Below, in pieces: positions 37,902-46,033 of a DNA stretch of 64,000 bases; within the stretch, counting starts at the first letter, position 1; the number at the start of each line of letters is the position of its first letter. This DNA is from 67-14 sp020438345 (GTDB lineage Bacteria; Actinomycetota; Thermoleophilia; Solirubrobacterales; 70-9): NCBI GenBank assembly GCA_937872475.1, contig CALMSY010000032.1, positions 24,036 to 88,035 of the forward strand, written 5' to 3'. The position numbers and the translations under genes are program-made. The notes beneath the pieces are model-generated. The model ran no database searches. It was not told the origin of the DNA and was given only the letters and a program-made list of their open reading frames with translations.

Positions 37902-38642
37902 GTGAACTGGTTTGAAGGGCGACTGGCCGCCTTCGACATAGAAACCACAGGTACTGACACCGAGAATGACCGGATCGTCACCGCTGCGGTGAGTCTGGTT
38001 GGCGGAGGCGAGGAGTCGGCCAGCAGAAACTGGCTCGTGGATCCCGGGATTCCGATCCCGGCCGAGGCGACAGAAGTTCACCGGATCACCGACGAGATGG
38101 TTCGCCGCGACGGTGTGACCGCTGCCCGGGCTGTCGAAGAGATCACCGCGGTTCTGGCCGAAGCTCTTGGTGAAGGCACTCCCGTGGTCGCATTCAACGG
38201 GCGCTTTGACCTGACCATTCTTGATCGTGAAGCCCGGCGGCACGACATCGTGCCATTGATCGATCGCGTCGGGGGAAGCGACGGGCTGCTGGTGATTGAT
38301 CCTTTTGTGCTTGACAAGCAGGTGAACCGTTTCCGCAAGGGTGGGCGCAACCTGGCTCTGCTTTGCGAGGCATACAACGTGCCGCTCGACAGTGCCCACT
38401 CGGCGGATGCCGATGCCCTCGCGGCTGCGCGTCTCGCCTGGCGTATCGGCAAGTCCTATGCGGAGCTGGGCGATGCCGATGTTTTCGAGCTTCACGAATG
38501 GCAGATCGTCTGGGCGAAGGAGCAGGCCGCTTCGCTTCAGAAATATTTCAGCGATCAAGGCCGACCCGAACGGGTGGAGGGGGCCTGGCCCGTAGTGCCC
38601 CCGGCTCCGGTAGCCGTACTTGAAGACAAGCTCGCAGCCTGA
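37902..38642 (+). CDS. DnaQ-like 3-prime to 5-prime exonuclease
   Basis: 246 residues, GTG start 7 nt after TAACTT. Seen: DEDDh exonuclease motifs: ExoI AAFDIETTGTD (Asp12, Glu14), ExoII VAFNGRFDLTIL, ExoIII HSADADALAAARL with the His and Asp. No polymerase or BRCT domain. Such stand-alone exonucleases serve DNA repair, proofreading or RNA decay; which one is not determinable. C-terminal 60 residues form a helix-rich extension. Confidence 0.88.
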   Translation: MNWFEGRLAAFDIETTGTDTENDRIVTAAVSLVGGGEESASRNWLVDPGIPIPAEATEVHRITDEMVRRDGVTAARAVEEITAVLAEALGEGTPVVAFNGRFDLTILDREARRHDIVPLIDRVGGSDGLLVIDPFVLDKQVNRFRKGGRNLALLCEAYNVPLDSAHSADADALAAARLAWRIGKSYAELGDADVFELHEWQIVWAKEQAASLQKYFSDQGRPERVEGAWPVVPPAPVAVLEDKLAA

Positions 38643-38691
38643 ACACCCGGTCGGCAGCGCCTCCGGAATCTCAGGTTGAGAGAATCCGTCC

Positions 38692-39372
38692 ATGACCGAT
38701 GCGCCCCGGCCGCCGGAACACATCGAGGTTGAACTCGACGAAAAGCAGGAGATCAACCTGCTCGACGAACTGGGTGGGCCTCAGGGGATAGCCGACTCGA
38801 GCATCCCCGGACTGGCGTTTGTGATCGCTTACACGGTCACCGGCCAGAAACTTGAGTTGGCGGCAGGCATTGCGGTCGGCATTGCCCTGTTGATCGCCCT
38901 GGTGCGACTGGTCAGAGGAGAGAGGGCAAGGTACGCTGCGTCAGGGTTCCTCGGGGTGGCTCTGGCCGCGTTCATCGCGACCCGCACCGGCAAGGCCGAG
39001 GATTTCTTCCTGCCGGGACTTCTCCTGAACGCCGGCTACGCGCTTGCCTACGCTGTTTCCATCGCTGTCCGCTGGCCACTCATGGGCGTGTTCATCGGAC
39101 CACTGATCGGAGAGGGCATGACCTGGAGAAAGGATCCCGGCCGGGTCAGGATGTTCAGCAGGATCAGCTGGCTCTGGGTCGGGACATTTCTGTTGCGGCT
39201 CACAGTCCAGTTGCCGCTCTACCTGACCGGCTCGCTGGTCGCTCTGGGCATCGCGAAGACCGCGATGGGCCTGCCGATTTTCGCCCTGGCGATCTGGTTG
39301 AGCTACCTCATGCTGCGCGCTTCAGGTATCGACCTGAAGCAAAAACCGGAACCCGAAACGGAGCCTGGGTAG
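38692..39372 (+). CDS. DUF3159 family membrane protein
   Basis: 226 residues. Seen: charged N-terminus ending in LLDELGGPQGIADSSIPGLAFVIAY, then about five membrane helices, and the conserved WPLMGVFIGPLIGEGMTWRKDP loop, matching the actinobacterial DUF3159 family, whose function is unknown. The start lies 6 nt after GAGAAT within TTGAGAGAAT, the same promoter-to-start arrangement seen before the SDR at 42345. Confidence 0.8.
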   Translation: MTDAPRPPEHIEVELDEKQEINLLDELGGPQGIADSSIPGLAFVIAYTVTGQKLELAAGIAVGIALLIALVRLVRGERARYAASGFLGVALAAFIATRTGKAEDFFLPGLLLNAGYALAYAVSIAVRWPLMGVFIGPLIGEGMTWRKDPGRVRMFSRISWLWVGTFLLRLTVQLPLYLTGSLVALGIAKTAMGLPIFALAIWLSYLMLRASGIDLKQKPEPETEPG

Positions 39373-39408
39373 CGCCGCCGCGGCAAAGGCATACAATGTC
39401 TGGCCGCT

Positions 39409-41652
39409 TTGTCTCCATCATCTTCTCCTCCCAGAACCAGCAAATCCGACCCTTCCCCGGGGACTTCGAGTGATGTCCCTGCCCGGTCCAGGCGCAAGGA
39501 TGTATCGATCCGCCTGCGGCTTGGTGCGGAAGACGGGCTCTACAGGATCAGGCCCTTCGAACTTGTCGTCAGAACCCATCAGCCGGCCCGGCCGGGCGAG
39601 TTCCGTGATGTTTCGGAACTCTGGGGTCTGGACAAGGATCAGTTCGGCTCCCGTGGCCGGATTGAAACAACCCTTGGGGTAGGTATGGCCGCCGCAGCCT
39701 GGGCGCCGCTCCGGCCCCTGCTGGAAGCCGACGTTCCGGACCGGATGGAACTCAGCGACGCCGAGGTACTGGACTTGCTTGACGGTTCGGCCGAACGGCT
39801 CGAATCATCCGGGATCGTCCTTGAATGGGATCCGGACCTGGACCGCAGCCTGAATGCCAAGGTCGTGGTCGGAAGCAGCGGGCGGCTCAGCCAGAGTGTT
39901 CCCGATGTCTTCGACGAGAACGTGCTTCAGGGTTTTTCCTGGCAGCTTTCGCTGGACGGAACCCCCCTTGATGATCATGAGATGGCTCTGATCGCTGATA
40001 CCGACGGGCCGATCGCGAGGCTTCGCGAGCGCTGGGTGCTCGTGCCGCAACTGATGTCGGATCGTGCCCGCAACCCGGATCTGAAGCCGCTCACCGCCAT
40101 CGATGCTTTGAGCGTTGCTCTGACCGGGTCGACGGTCATAGATGGGAGCAGGGTGGAGGTGGAAGCTACCGGCTGGGTCGCGCAGCTTCGTGAACAAGTG
40201 ACAGGAGCGTCCGAACAGGAACAGATTGAGCCGCCGCCATCCTTGAACGCAACACTCCGCGAGTACCAGATCGAAGGCATGCGCTGGCTTCACCGCATGA
40301 CTTCGCTGGGCCTGGGTGGTTGCCTGGCTGACGACATGGGTCTCGGCAAGACAGTGATGTTGATTTCGCTTCACCTGCACCGGCGTTTCAACCCGCAGAC
40401 GGCCGGTCCGACCCTGGTCGTCTGTCCGGCTTCCCTGCTCGGCAACTGGGAACGGGAGATCCACCGATTCGCCCCGGGGGAACCGGTGCGGCGCTACCAC
40501 GGTCCCAACCGCAGTCTCGACGGGCTGGCTGGCGGGTTCGTCCTGACCACGTACGGAACCATGCGGCTGGATGCTGCCCGGTTCGAGGCCGTGCCCTGGG
40601 GACTTCTGGTCGCAGATGAGGCTCAGCATGTAAAGAATCCACGATCCGCCGGCGCGAAAGCTTTGCGGACGATCCCGGCCAGATCGCGGATTGCCCTGAC
40701 CGGCACCCCGGTTGAGAACAATCTCAGCGAACTCTGGGCGATCCTCGACTGGACCACGCCGGGACTGCTCGGCAGCCACGGTTCCTTCCGAAAGAAGTGG
40801 GCCGACCCGATCGAGATGGAAGCAAGTGAGTCGGCGACTCGCCTGTTGAACCGTCTGGTGCGCCCGTTCCTTCTGCGCCGCCGCAAGTCTGATCCGGGAA
40901 TTGCCCCCGAGCTCCCCCCGAAGACGATTACCGACCAGCCGGTCGAGCTCAGCCCGGAACAGGTCAAGCTTTACGAACAGGCTGTGCGCGAGAACATGCT
41001 TCAGATCAGAACTGCCGAAGGAATCAACCGGCGGGGACTCGTGCTGAAACTTCTCACCTCCCTGAAACAGATCTGCAACCACCCGGCCCAATACCTTGGC
41101 GAGGACGGCGACCGGCTCACAGAGCGTTCCGGAAAGCTGGAACTGCTCGACGAGTTGCTGGACACGATCCTCAGCGAAGGCAGTTCTGTGCTGGTCTTCA
41201 CTCAGTACGTTGCGATGGCGAAGCTGCTTTCGCGGCATTTGCGTGACCGGGACATTGGCGGAATGCTGCTCCACGGTGGTACCGCCGTGAAGCAGCGTGA
41301 ACGAATGGTTGAACGGTTCCAGGGTGGTGAAGTGCCGGTATTTCTGCTGTCCCTGAAGGCTGCCGGTACCGGACTCAACCTGACCAGAGCCGACCATGTG
41401 ATCCACTATGACCGCTGGTGGAATCCGGCAGTCGAGGAGCAGGCAACGGACCGTGCCCACCGCATCGGCCAGGAGAAATCAGTCCAGGTCCACCGCCTGA
41501 TCGCCGAAGGAACCATCGAAGATCGAATCGCTTCCATCCACGAAACCAAACGCGAACTCGCGGATGCGATCGTCAGCGCCGGCGAATCCGCACTGACCGA
41601 ATTGAGCAACGATGACCTCGCCGAACTGGTTGAGCTCAGGAACGCCGGCTGA
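39409..41652 (+). CDS. SNF2-family DNA-dependent ATPase/helicase
   Basis: 747 residues from TTG 39409. Double-stranded DNA translocase of the bacterial SNF2/RapA-like group. Seen: an N-terminal 280-residue accessory region, helicase core starting LREYQIEGMRWLHRM, motif I LADDMGLGKTVMLISL, motif II VADEAQHVKNP, motif III ALTGTPVENNLSELWAI, and C-terminal lobe motifs VFTQYVAM, LLSLKAAGTGLNLTRADHVIHYDRWWNPAVEEQATDRAHRIGQ (given in parts). No SWIM zinc finger seen at the N-terminus. TACAAT lies 11 nt upstream, so a very short leader. Coupled by one base to tetR. Confidence 0.93.
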   Translation: MSPSSSPPRTSKSDPSPGTSSDVPARSRRKDVSIRLRLGAEDGLYRIRPFELVVRTHQPARPGEFRDVSELWGLDKDQFGSRGRIETTLGVGMAAAAWAPLRPLLEADVPDRMELSDAEVLDLLDGSAERLESSGIVLEWDPDLDRSLNAKVVVGSSGRLSQSVPDVFDENVLQGFSWQLSLDGTPLDDHEMALIADTDGPIARLRERWVLVPQLMSDRARNPDLKPLTAIDALSVALTGSTVIDGSRVEVEATGWVAQLREQVTGASEQEQIEPPPSLNATLREYQIEGMRWLHRMTSLGLGGCLADDMGLGKTVMLISLHLHRRFNPQTAGPTLVVCPASLLGNWEREIHRFAPGEPVRRYHGPNRSLDGLAGGFVLTTYGTMRLDAARFEAVPWGLLVADEAQHVKNPRSAGAKALRTIPARSRIALTGTPVENNLSELWAILDWTTPGLLGSHGSFRKKWADPIEMEASESATRLLNRLVRPFLLRRRKSDPGIAPELPPKTITDQPVELSPEQVKLYEQAVRENMLQIRTAEGINRRGLVLKLLTSLKQICNHPAQYLGEDGDRLTERSGKLELLDELLDTILSEGSSVLVFTQYVAMAKLLSRHLRDRDIGGMLLHGGTAVKQRERMVERFQGGEVPVFLLSLKAAGTGLNLTRADHVIHYDRWWNPAVEEQATDRAHRIGQEKSVQVHRLIAEGTIEDRIASIHETKRELADAIVSAGESALTELSNDDLAELVELRNAG

Positions 41653-42293
41653 TGTCCGGCGATAGCAACGGCAGCGGCCGAACCTGGCGGGGGCAGACAT
41701 CCGAAGAACGTCAGGTCGACCGTCGCGAGCGCCTCTTCGAAGCCGGGATCGAGCTTTTCGGAACTCAGGGCTACGCCGCAACCTCGGTCAAGTCGATCTG
41801 CACGGAAGCCGGTCTTACGGAGCGCTACTTCTATGAAGCGTTCAACGACCGGGAGGATCTGCTTGCCGAGATCTACGAACAATTGGTCAAGGACTGCGCC
41901 AAAGCCACGGTAGAAGCGCTCGACGGAGCAGAGCAAAGCATTGAAGCGTCAATGAGGGCCGGACTCACTGCATTCGCAAAGAAACTCACCGAAGATCCCC
42001 GCCGGGCCCGGATTCAGGAGATTGAGTCGGTCGGTGTAAGCGAAGCAATCGAACGCAGACGGCGTGCTTCGATTCATTCCTTCGCCGATCTGATCGCCGA
42101 CCGGGTACGACAACTTGGCGGCAGCGAACTGCGTCAGGGTCTGAATCTCGACGTGATCGCAATTGGCCTTGTAGGTTTCGTGAACGAGCAGCTGATTGAC
42201 CATGTCCTTGGCTACATCGATCTGCCTCTTGACGATGTGGTCGAGGGACAGGTGGCGGTGTTCGTCGCTACGGCCGAATCCCTGCTTGACTGA
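41652..42293 (+). CDS. TetR-family transcriptional regulator
   Basis: 213 residues. Seen: N-terminal HTH with RRERLFEAGIELFGTQGYAATSVKSICTEAGLTERYFYEAFNDREDLLAEIY (about 25-75, given as the family core), then a helical ligand domain. ATG overlaps the SNF2 stop by one base. A perfect 16-bp palindrome lies 17 bp after its stop, in the promoter of the next gene (SDR), the most likely target. Ligand probably a hydrophobic or acyl compound given the lipid genes downstream (inference). Confidence 0.9.
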   Translation: MSGDSNGSGRTWRGQTSEERQVDRRERLFEAGIELFGTQGYAATSVKSICTEAGLTERYFYEAFNDREDLLAEIYEQLVKDCAKATVEALDGAEQSIEASMRAGLTAFAKKLTEDPRRARIQEIESVGVSEAIERRRRASIHSFADLIADRVRQLGGSELRQGLNLDVIAIGLVGFVNEQLIDHVLGYIDLPLDDVVEGQVAVFVATAESLLD

Positions 42294-42309
42294 CCTCTCC
42301 GGCTGGAGT

Positions 42310-42325
42310 GACACGGGATCGTGTC
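42310..42325 (+). promoter_or_regulatory. Palindromic operator, probable TetR site
   Basis: GACACG-GGAT-CGTGTC, perfect 6-bp arms, just downstream of the tetR-type gene. It lies between a -35-like TGACAC (42309-42314, overlapping) and the -10-like GAGAAT (42333-42338). The SDR ATG is 6 nt after the -10. Position and symmetry are what a TetR dimer site would show. Confidence 0.6.
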
Positions 42326-42344
42326 CATTTGAGAGAATGGGTCC

Positions 42345-43172
42345 ATGACATCCCGGAAGACAATCGTGATCACCGGCGCGGGGCGAGGCATCGGCCAGGC
42401 CACAGCGGAAATCCTGGCAGCCCGGGGGCATCGGCTCGCGCTCGCCGATATTGACCTGAATGAAGTTGAGGCAGCGGCCGGAAAGATCGGGGCGGATGCC
42501 TGGCAGCTGGATGTTTCCGACCGTGAAGCGTTCAGGACATTCCTCTCCGAGGTGGAGGAGAAAGCCGGCCCGGTTGACGTGATCATCAACAACGCCGGAA
42601 TATGTTCCGCCACACCGGATGCTCTCGCACAGGATCCAGTCCTGATGGACCGCACGATTGATGTGAACCTGAAGGGAGTGATGTACGGAACCCTGGAAGC
42701 ATTGGCCCTGATGCTTCCCCGGCGTTCAGGCCAAGTGATCAATATCGCGTCGCTAGCCGGACTAATGGGCGTCCCCGGGCTGGCCTCCTACTCGGCATCC
42801 AAGCACGGGGTAATCGGCTTCACCGAATCGGTGCGCATTGAATACACGGGTTCCGGAGTGAATTTCACCGTGGTCATGCCCGGTCCGGTTGCGACCGAGA
42901 TGATGGACGGAACTTCAAACTCGCCATTCGTGACGATGCTGAAGCCGGAAGAAATGGCGCTCGCGATAGCTGATTCGGTGGAATCGAAGAAGGAACGCAT
43001 CTCGTTGCCGAGGTCGAGCTGGGCGCTGACCCGGATGACCTCGCTCTTGCCGGCCTGGCTTTCAATCCGGGTGAACAGACTCACGCGGGTTGACCGGATC
43101 TATACGGATGTGAATCCCGCAGTCCGGTCTTCCTACGAAGAGCGGATCAGGCTGGGACACCAAGACGATTGA
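42345..43172 (+). CDS. Short-chain dehydrogenase/reductase
   Basis: 275 residues. Seen: TIVITGAGRGIGQATAEIL (TGxxxGIG cofactor motif), ALADIDLNE (acidic residue suggesting NAD(H)), NNAGICSATPD, catalytic Ser in NIASLAGLMG and YSASKHG (Tyr-Lys), and VVMPGPVATEM. C-terminal part resembles that of the SDR at 29683. Probably repressed by the adjacent TetR through the palindrome at 42310. Substrate unknown; downstream acyl-CoA dehydrogenase suggests lipid metabolism. Confidence 0.88.
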   Translation: MTSRKTIVITGAGRGIGQATAEILAARGHRLALADIDLNEVEAAAGKIGADAWQLDVSDREAFRTFLSEVEEKAGPVDVIINNAGICSATPDALAQDPVLMDRTIDVNLKGVMYGTLEALALMLPRRSGQVINIASLAGLMGVPGLASYSASKHGVIGFTESVRIEYTGSGVNFTVVMPGPVATEMMDGTSNSPFVTMLKPEEMALAIADSVESKKERISLPRSSWALTRMTSLLPAWLSIRVNRLTRVDRIYTDVNPAVRSSYEERIRLGHQDD

Positions 43173-43183
43173 CTCGCCGGAGC

Positions 43184-43216
43184 GACGAATCGTCATAGTT
43201 GCATGGGTCGGCAACT
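43184..43216 (+). promoter_or_regulatory. Dyads upstream of the mini-ORF/acyl-CoA dehydrogenase pair
   Basis: Two adjacent inverted repeats: GACGA-A-TCGTC (43184-43194) and AGTTGC-N8-GCAACT (43197-43216). A TTGACT (43169-43174) and CATAGT (43194-43199) could form a promoter, though the 19-nt spacer is long. Candidate operator and leader hairpin. Confidence 0.35.
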
Positions 43217-43242
43217 CAGGCCCTGAACGCGAGGAGAAGAAA

Positions 43243-43338
43243 ATGCGTCGCTTGGTGAGCGTCAACAAAACAGTTGGGTCCGAAGCCGGAGTGATGCCAG
43301 TCGCAGTTGAGCTGATCGACTCGGAAGGATCCCGTTGA
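43243..43338 (+). CDS. Candidate 31-residue mini-protein coupled to acyl-CoA dehydrogenase
   Basis: ATG 43243 is preceded at ideal distance by GAGGAG (43231-43236) and runs 31 codons (starts MRRLVSVNK, ends IDSEGSR) to a TGA at 43336-43338. That stop overlaps the TTG start of the acyl-CoA dehydrogenase by 4 bp (TTGA). The dehydrogenase also has GGAAGGA inside the mini-ORF. The strong ribosome site and exact overlap suggest a translated leader or small protein that couples translation. No homology is recognised. Confidence 0.5.
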   Translation: MRRLVSVNKTVGSEAGVMPVAVELIDSEGSR

Positions 43339-45131
43339 CCGACATCCTCTCCCGCCGTGATCTTCAGTTCCTTCTCCACGAATGGCTTGATGTCGAGCGC
43401 CTCACAGAAAGAGAGGAATTCCGGGGACAGACCGCAGACGACTGGAATGATGCTCTTCTTCTGGCCGAGCAGGTGGCGGGCGACCAGTTTCAGCCACACA
43501 ACCGCAAGGCGGACCTGAACGAACCCAGGATCGGCGAAGACGGCAAAGTAGTGCTGATTCCCGAGGTTGCCGAGGCCCTCGGTGTACTCGGCGAAACCGG
43601 GCTGATGGCTGCCGCGATGCCCGAGGAGGTCGGGGGCATGGGACTGCCAGCGACCGTTTCCGGGGCGATATTCGCCTGGCTTCATGCCGCCAACGTCGGT
43701 ACAACGGCCTATCCGATGCTGACCGCAGGAGCGGCCAACTTGCTGATCGCCAACGGTTCAAAGGATCAGGTCCGGACCTGGGTCATTCCGATGATCGAGG
43801 GCCGCTTTCACGGAACCATGTGCCTTTCGGAAACCCAGGCTGGCAGTTCGCTGGCTGACATCACTACCCGCGCCGAGGCCCAGGAAGACGGGACCTACCG
43901 GATATTTGGCAACAAGATGTGGATCAGCGCCGGATCACATGAGCTGGGGGAGAACATCGTCCACCTGGTCCTGGCCAAGATTCCCGGTTCGCCTCCTGGC
44001 GTCAAGGGGATCAGCCTCTTTGTCGTTCCGCGGTTTCTTCTGGATGGGGACGGCAGCATCGCCGAACGCAATGACGTTGTCCTCGCAGGGGTGAACCACA
44101 AGATGGGTTTCCGGGGAACCGTGAACACGGTGCTCGGGTTCGGCGAGGGTGAATACATGCCAGGTGGCAAAGCCGGGGCAGTGGGCTACCTGATCGGTGA
44201 CCCGAACCACGGACTCTCGTACATGTTTCACATGATGAACGAGGCCCGAATCGGTGTCGGGCTCGGCGCGACCGCCCTCGGGTACACGGGATATCTGAAA
44301 TCGCTGCGCTACGCGCGGGAACGCCCGCAGGGTCGTCGTCTGGCTTCGAAAGATCCGGTTGACCCACAGGTTCCGATCTCGGAACACACCGATGTAAAGC
44401 GGATGCTGCTCGCTCAGAAAAGCTATGTCGAAGGGGCCCTGGGACTGGAGCTCTATTGCTCGGGTCTGGTCGACGACGAGATGACCGCCCCCGGGGAGGA
44501 GACCAGAAAAAAGGCCGGCCTGTTGCTGGAGATCCTCACACCGATTGCGAAGAGCTGGCCGTCCCAGTGGTGCCTGGAGGCGAACTCGCTGGCGATCCAG
44601 GTGCATGGTGGCTACGGTTACGCCCGCGAATACGACGTGGAGCAGCACTACCGGGACAACCGCCTCAATCCCATCCACGAAGGTACTCACGGAATCCAGG
44701 CCCTGGATCTGCTCGGGCGCAAAGTGACCATGCAGGGAGGAGCGGCCTTCGCGGCGCTGTTTGAAACGATCGGAGCAACGGTTGACCGGGCTGAGGCTGA
44801 AGGTGGTGAAGCGAGCGAACTCGCCGGTGCTCTCCATGCTTCGCTGGAAAGCCTCGCCGGAACAACCGGAAAGCTGTGGGCGGACCGTGATCCGGAACTC
44901 GCCCTGGCGAACGCGACGCTATATCTGGAAGCGGCCGGACACATTGTCCTCGCCTGGATCTGGCTCGAGCAGTTCCTGGCGACCAGTGGCAAGTCAGGCG
45001 CGTTTTATGAAGGCAAGCGTCAGGCAGCGCGTTACTTCTTTCGCTTCGAATTGCCGAAGACCGCTCCGCAGCTGGATCTGCTCGGCAGTCTTGACCGCAC
45101 GACGCTGGACATGATGGACGACTGGTTCTAG
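43335..45131 (+). CDS. Acyl-CoA dehydrogenase, large FadE type
   Basis: 598 residues, TTG start with GGAAGGA 7 nt upstream. FAD-dependent oxidation of acyl-CoA to enoyl-CoA. Seen: MCLSETQAGSSLADI (FAD/substrate motif), GNKMWISAGSHEL, MFHMMNEARIGVGLGATALG, QVHGGYGYAREYDVEQHYRDNR, and catalytic Glu in IHEGTHGIQALDLLGRKV. About 600 residues with N- and C-terminal extensions, as in mycobacterial FadE5-like enzymes rather than the 380-residue SCAD/MCAD form. Followed by hydrolase and WS/DGAT genes, so the block looks like fatty-acid or storage-lipid metabolism. Confidence 0.92.
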   Translation: MTDILSRRDLQFLLHEWLDVERLTEREEFRGQTADDWNDALLLAEQVAGDQFQPHNRKADLNEPRIGEDGKVVLIPEVAEALGVLGETGLMAAAMPEEVGGMGLPATVSGAIFAWLHAANVGTTAYPMLTAGAANLLIANGSKDQVRTWVIPMIEGRFHGTMCLSETQAGSSLADITTRAEAQEDGTYRIFGNKMWISAGSHELGENIVHLVLAKIPGSPPGVKGISLFVVPRFLLDGDGSIAERNDVVLAGVNHKMGFRGTVNTVLGFGEGEYMPGGKAGAVGYLIGDPNHGLSYMFHMMNEARIGVGLGATALGYTGYLKSLRYARERPQGRRLASKDPVDPQVPISEHTDVKRMLLAQKSYVEGALGLELYCSGLVDDEMTAPGEETRKKAGLLLEILTPIAKSWPSQWCLEANSLAIQVHGGYGYAREYDVEQHYRDNRLNPIHEGTHGIQALDLLGRKVTMQGGAAFAALFETIGATVDRAEAEGGEASELAGALHASLESLAGTTGKLWADRDPELALANATLYLEAAGHIVLAWIWLEQFLATSGKSGAFYEGKRQAARYFFRFELPKTAPQLDLLGSLDRTTLDMMDDWF

Positions 45132-45140
45132 AGCTATTGG

Positions 45141-45161
45141 CCATACCGCCCGGGGGTATGG
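45141..45161 (+). terminator. Hairpin after the acyl-CoA dehydrogenase gene
   Basis: CCATACC-N7-GGTATGG, perfect 7-bp arms with a GC-rich loop, 10 bp after the stop. There is no T-run, so it is either a weak terminator or a palindromic protein site; the ATACC...GGTAT core also resembles CsoR-type metal-regulator sites, but no metal gene is adjacent. Confidence 0.35.
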
Positions 45162-45248
45162 TCCGCTACCGGCGGAGAGGAATCTGAACGCGGTCATTCA
45201 CACTGATCGTGGCCTGCTTCCGCTCATCAGGGGAGTAACATCCGCTTC

Positions 45249-46031
45249 ATGGGGATGCCTTTGGGAGGGATACCGCTGCTGGCTGACGGAGCCACGCGTG
45301 TAGTCGATGGCCTTACGAGCCTGGCTGATCTCCTCAAACTGCCCCGCAACCGGCTCTACGACGAATGGGTATCGACCCGGGACCCGGCAACCTGGCCGGA
45401 ATCCCCGTCCGGCGATGGCCGTCCGGCGATGCTCATTCCCGGATTCCTTGCCGGTGACCCGAGCCTTTCACCAATGGCTCGCTGGCTCAAGAACGGGGGC
45501 TGGACGATGACCAGGAGTGGCATCAACTGGAACGTCAATTGCACTCAGTCCACGGTCGAAGCAATCGAGGAGCGTCTTGAAGCGGTGGTAAGCGAGACCG
45601 GTCAGAGAGCTCTCCTGGTGGGCCAAAGCCGGGGCGGCGCCATGGGCAAAGTGATCGCCGTCAGACGTCCTGAGCTGGTCGAAACGCTGGTCACGCTGGG
45701 CTCGCCACTCAACGACCATTTCGAGATCCACCCGAGGACCTGGTTCGGCATCGGGATCATCGGCGGTCTGGGTGCTCTTGGCATCCCGGGTTTTCTGAGC
45801 ACCAGTTGCGCGACCGGGGATTGCTGCCGGGACACAAGGATCGCCTACGGGCGCCCCTTTCCGAAGGATGTCCGTTTCATTTCGTTCTACTCGCGTGCCG
45901 ACAACATCGTCAAGTACCAGTCATGCCTCCACGGGGCTGCCGAACAGATCGAAATCGAAAGCAGTCACCTTGGCATGGGCATCGATTCGGAGGTCTGGGG
46001 ACGCATGAGCGAGGAACTCCGGGTTACCTGA
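45249..46031 (+). CDS. Alpha/beta hydrolase (lipase/esterase-like)
   Basis: 260 residues. Seen: PAMLIPGFLAGDPSLSPMARWLKNGG (lid and oxyanion strand, residues about 59-84), nucleophile elbow LLVGQSRGGAMGK (GxSxG with Ser), and a late His in ESSHLGMG, fitting a Ser-Asp-His triad. Two Cys pairs (TSCATGDCCRD) are unusual and may form a disulphide or metal site. ATG 45249 is 7 nt after TAACAT (leaderless type). The next gene, WS/DGAT, begins 2 nt after its stop. Confidence 0.85.
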   Translation: MGMPLGGIPLLADGATRVVDGLTSLADLLKLPRNRLYDEWVSTRDPATWPESPSGDGRPAMLIPGFLAGDPSLSPMARWLKNGGWTMTRSGINWNVNCTQSTVEAIEERLEAVVSETGQRALLVGQSRGGAMGKVIAVRRPELVETLVTLGSPLNDHFEIHPRTWFGIGIIGGLGALGIPGFLSTSCATGDCCRDTRIAYGRPFPKDVRFISFYSRADNIVKYQSCLHGAAEQIEIESSHLGMGIDSEVWGRMSEELRVT

Positions 46032-46033
46032 AG

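Noticed and set aside
45806..46033. Upstream extension of WS/DGAT into the hydrolase gene
   Set aside because: Unrelated residues; ATG 46034 gives the normal family start.
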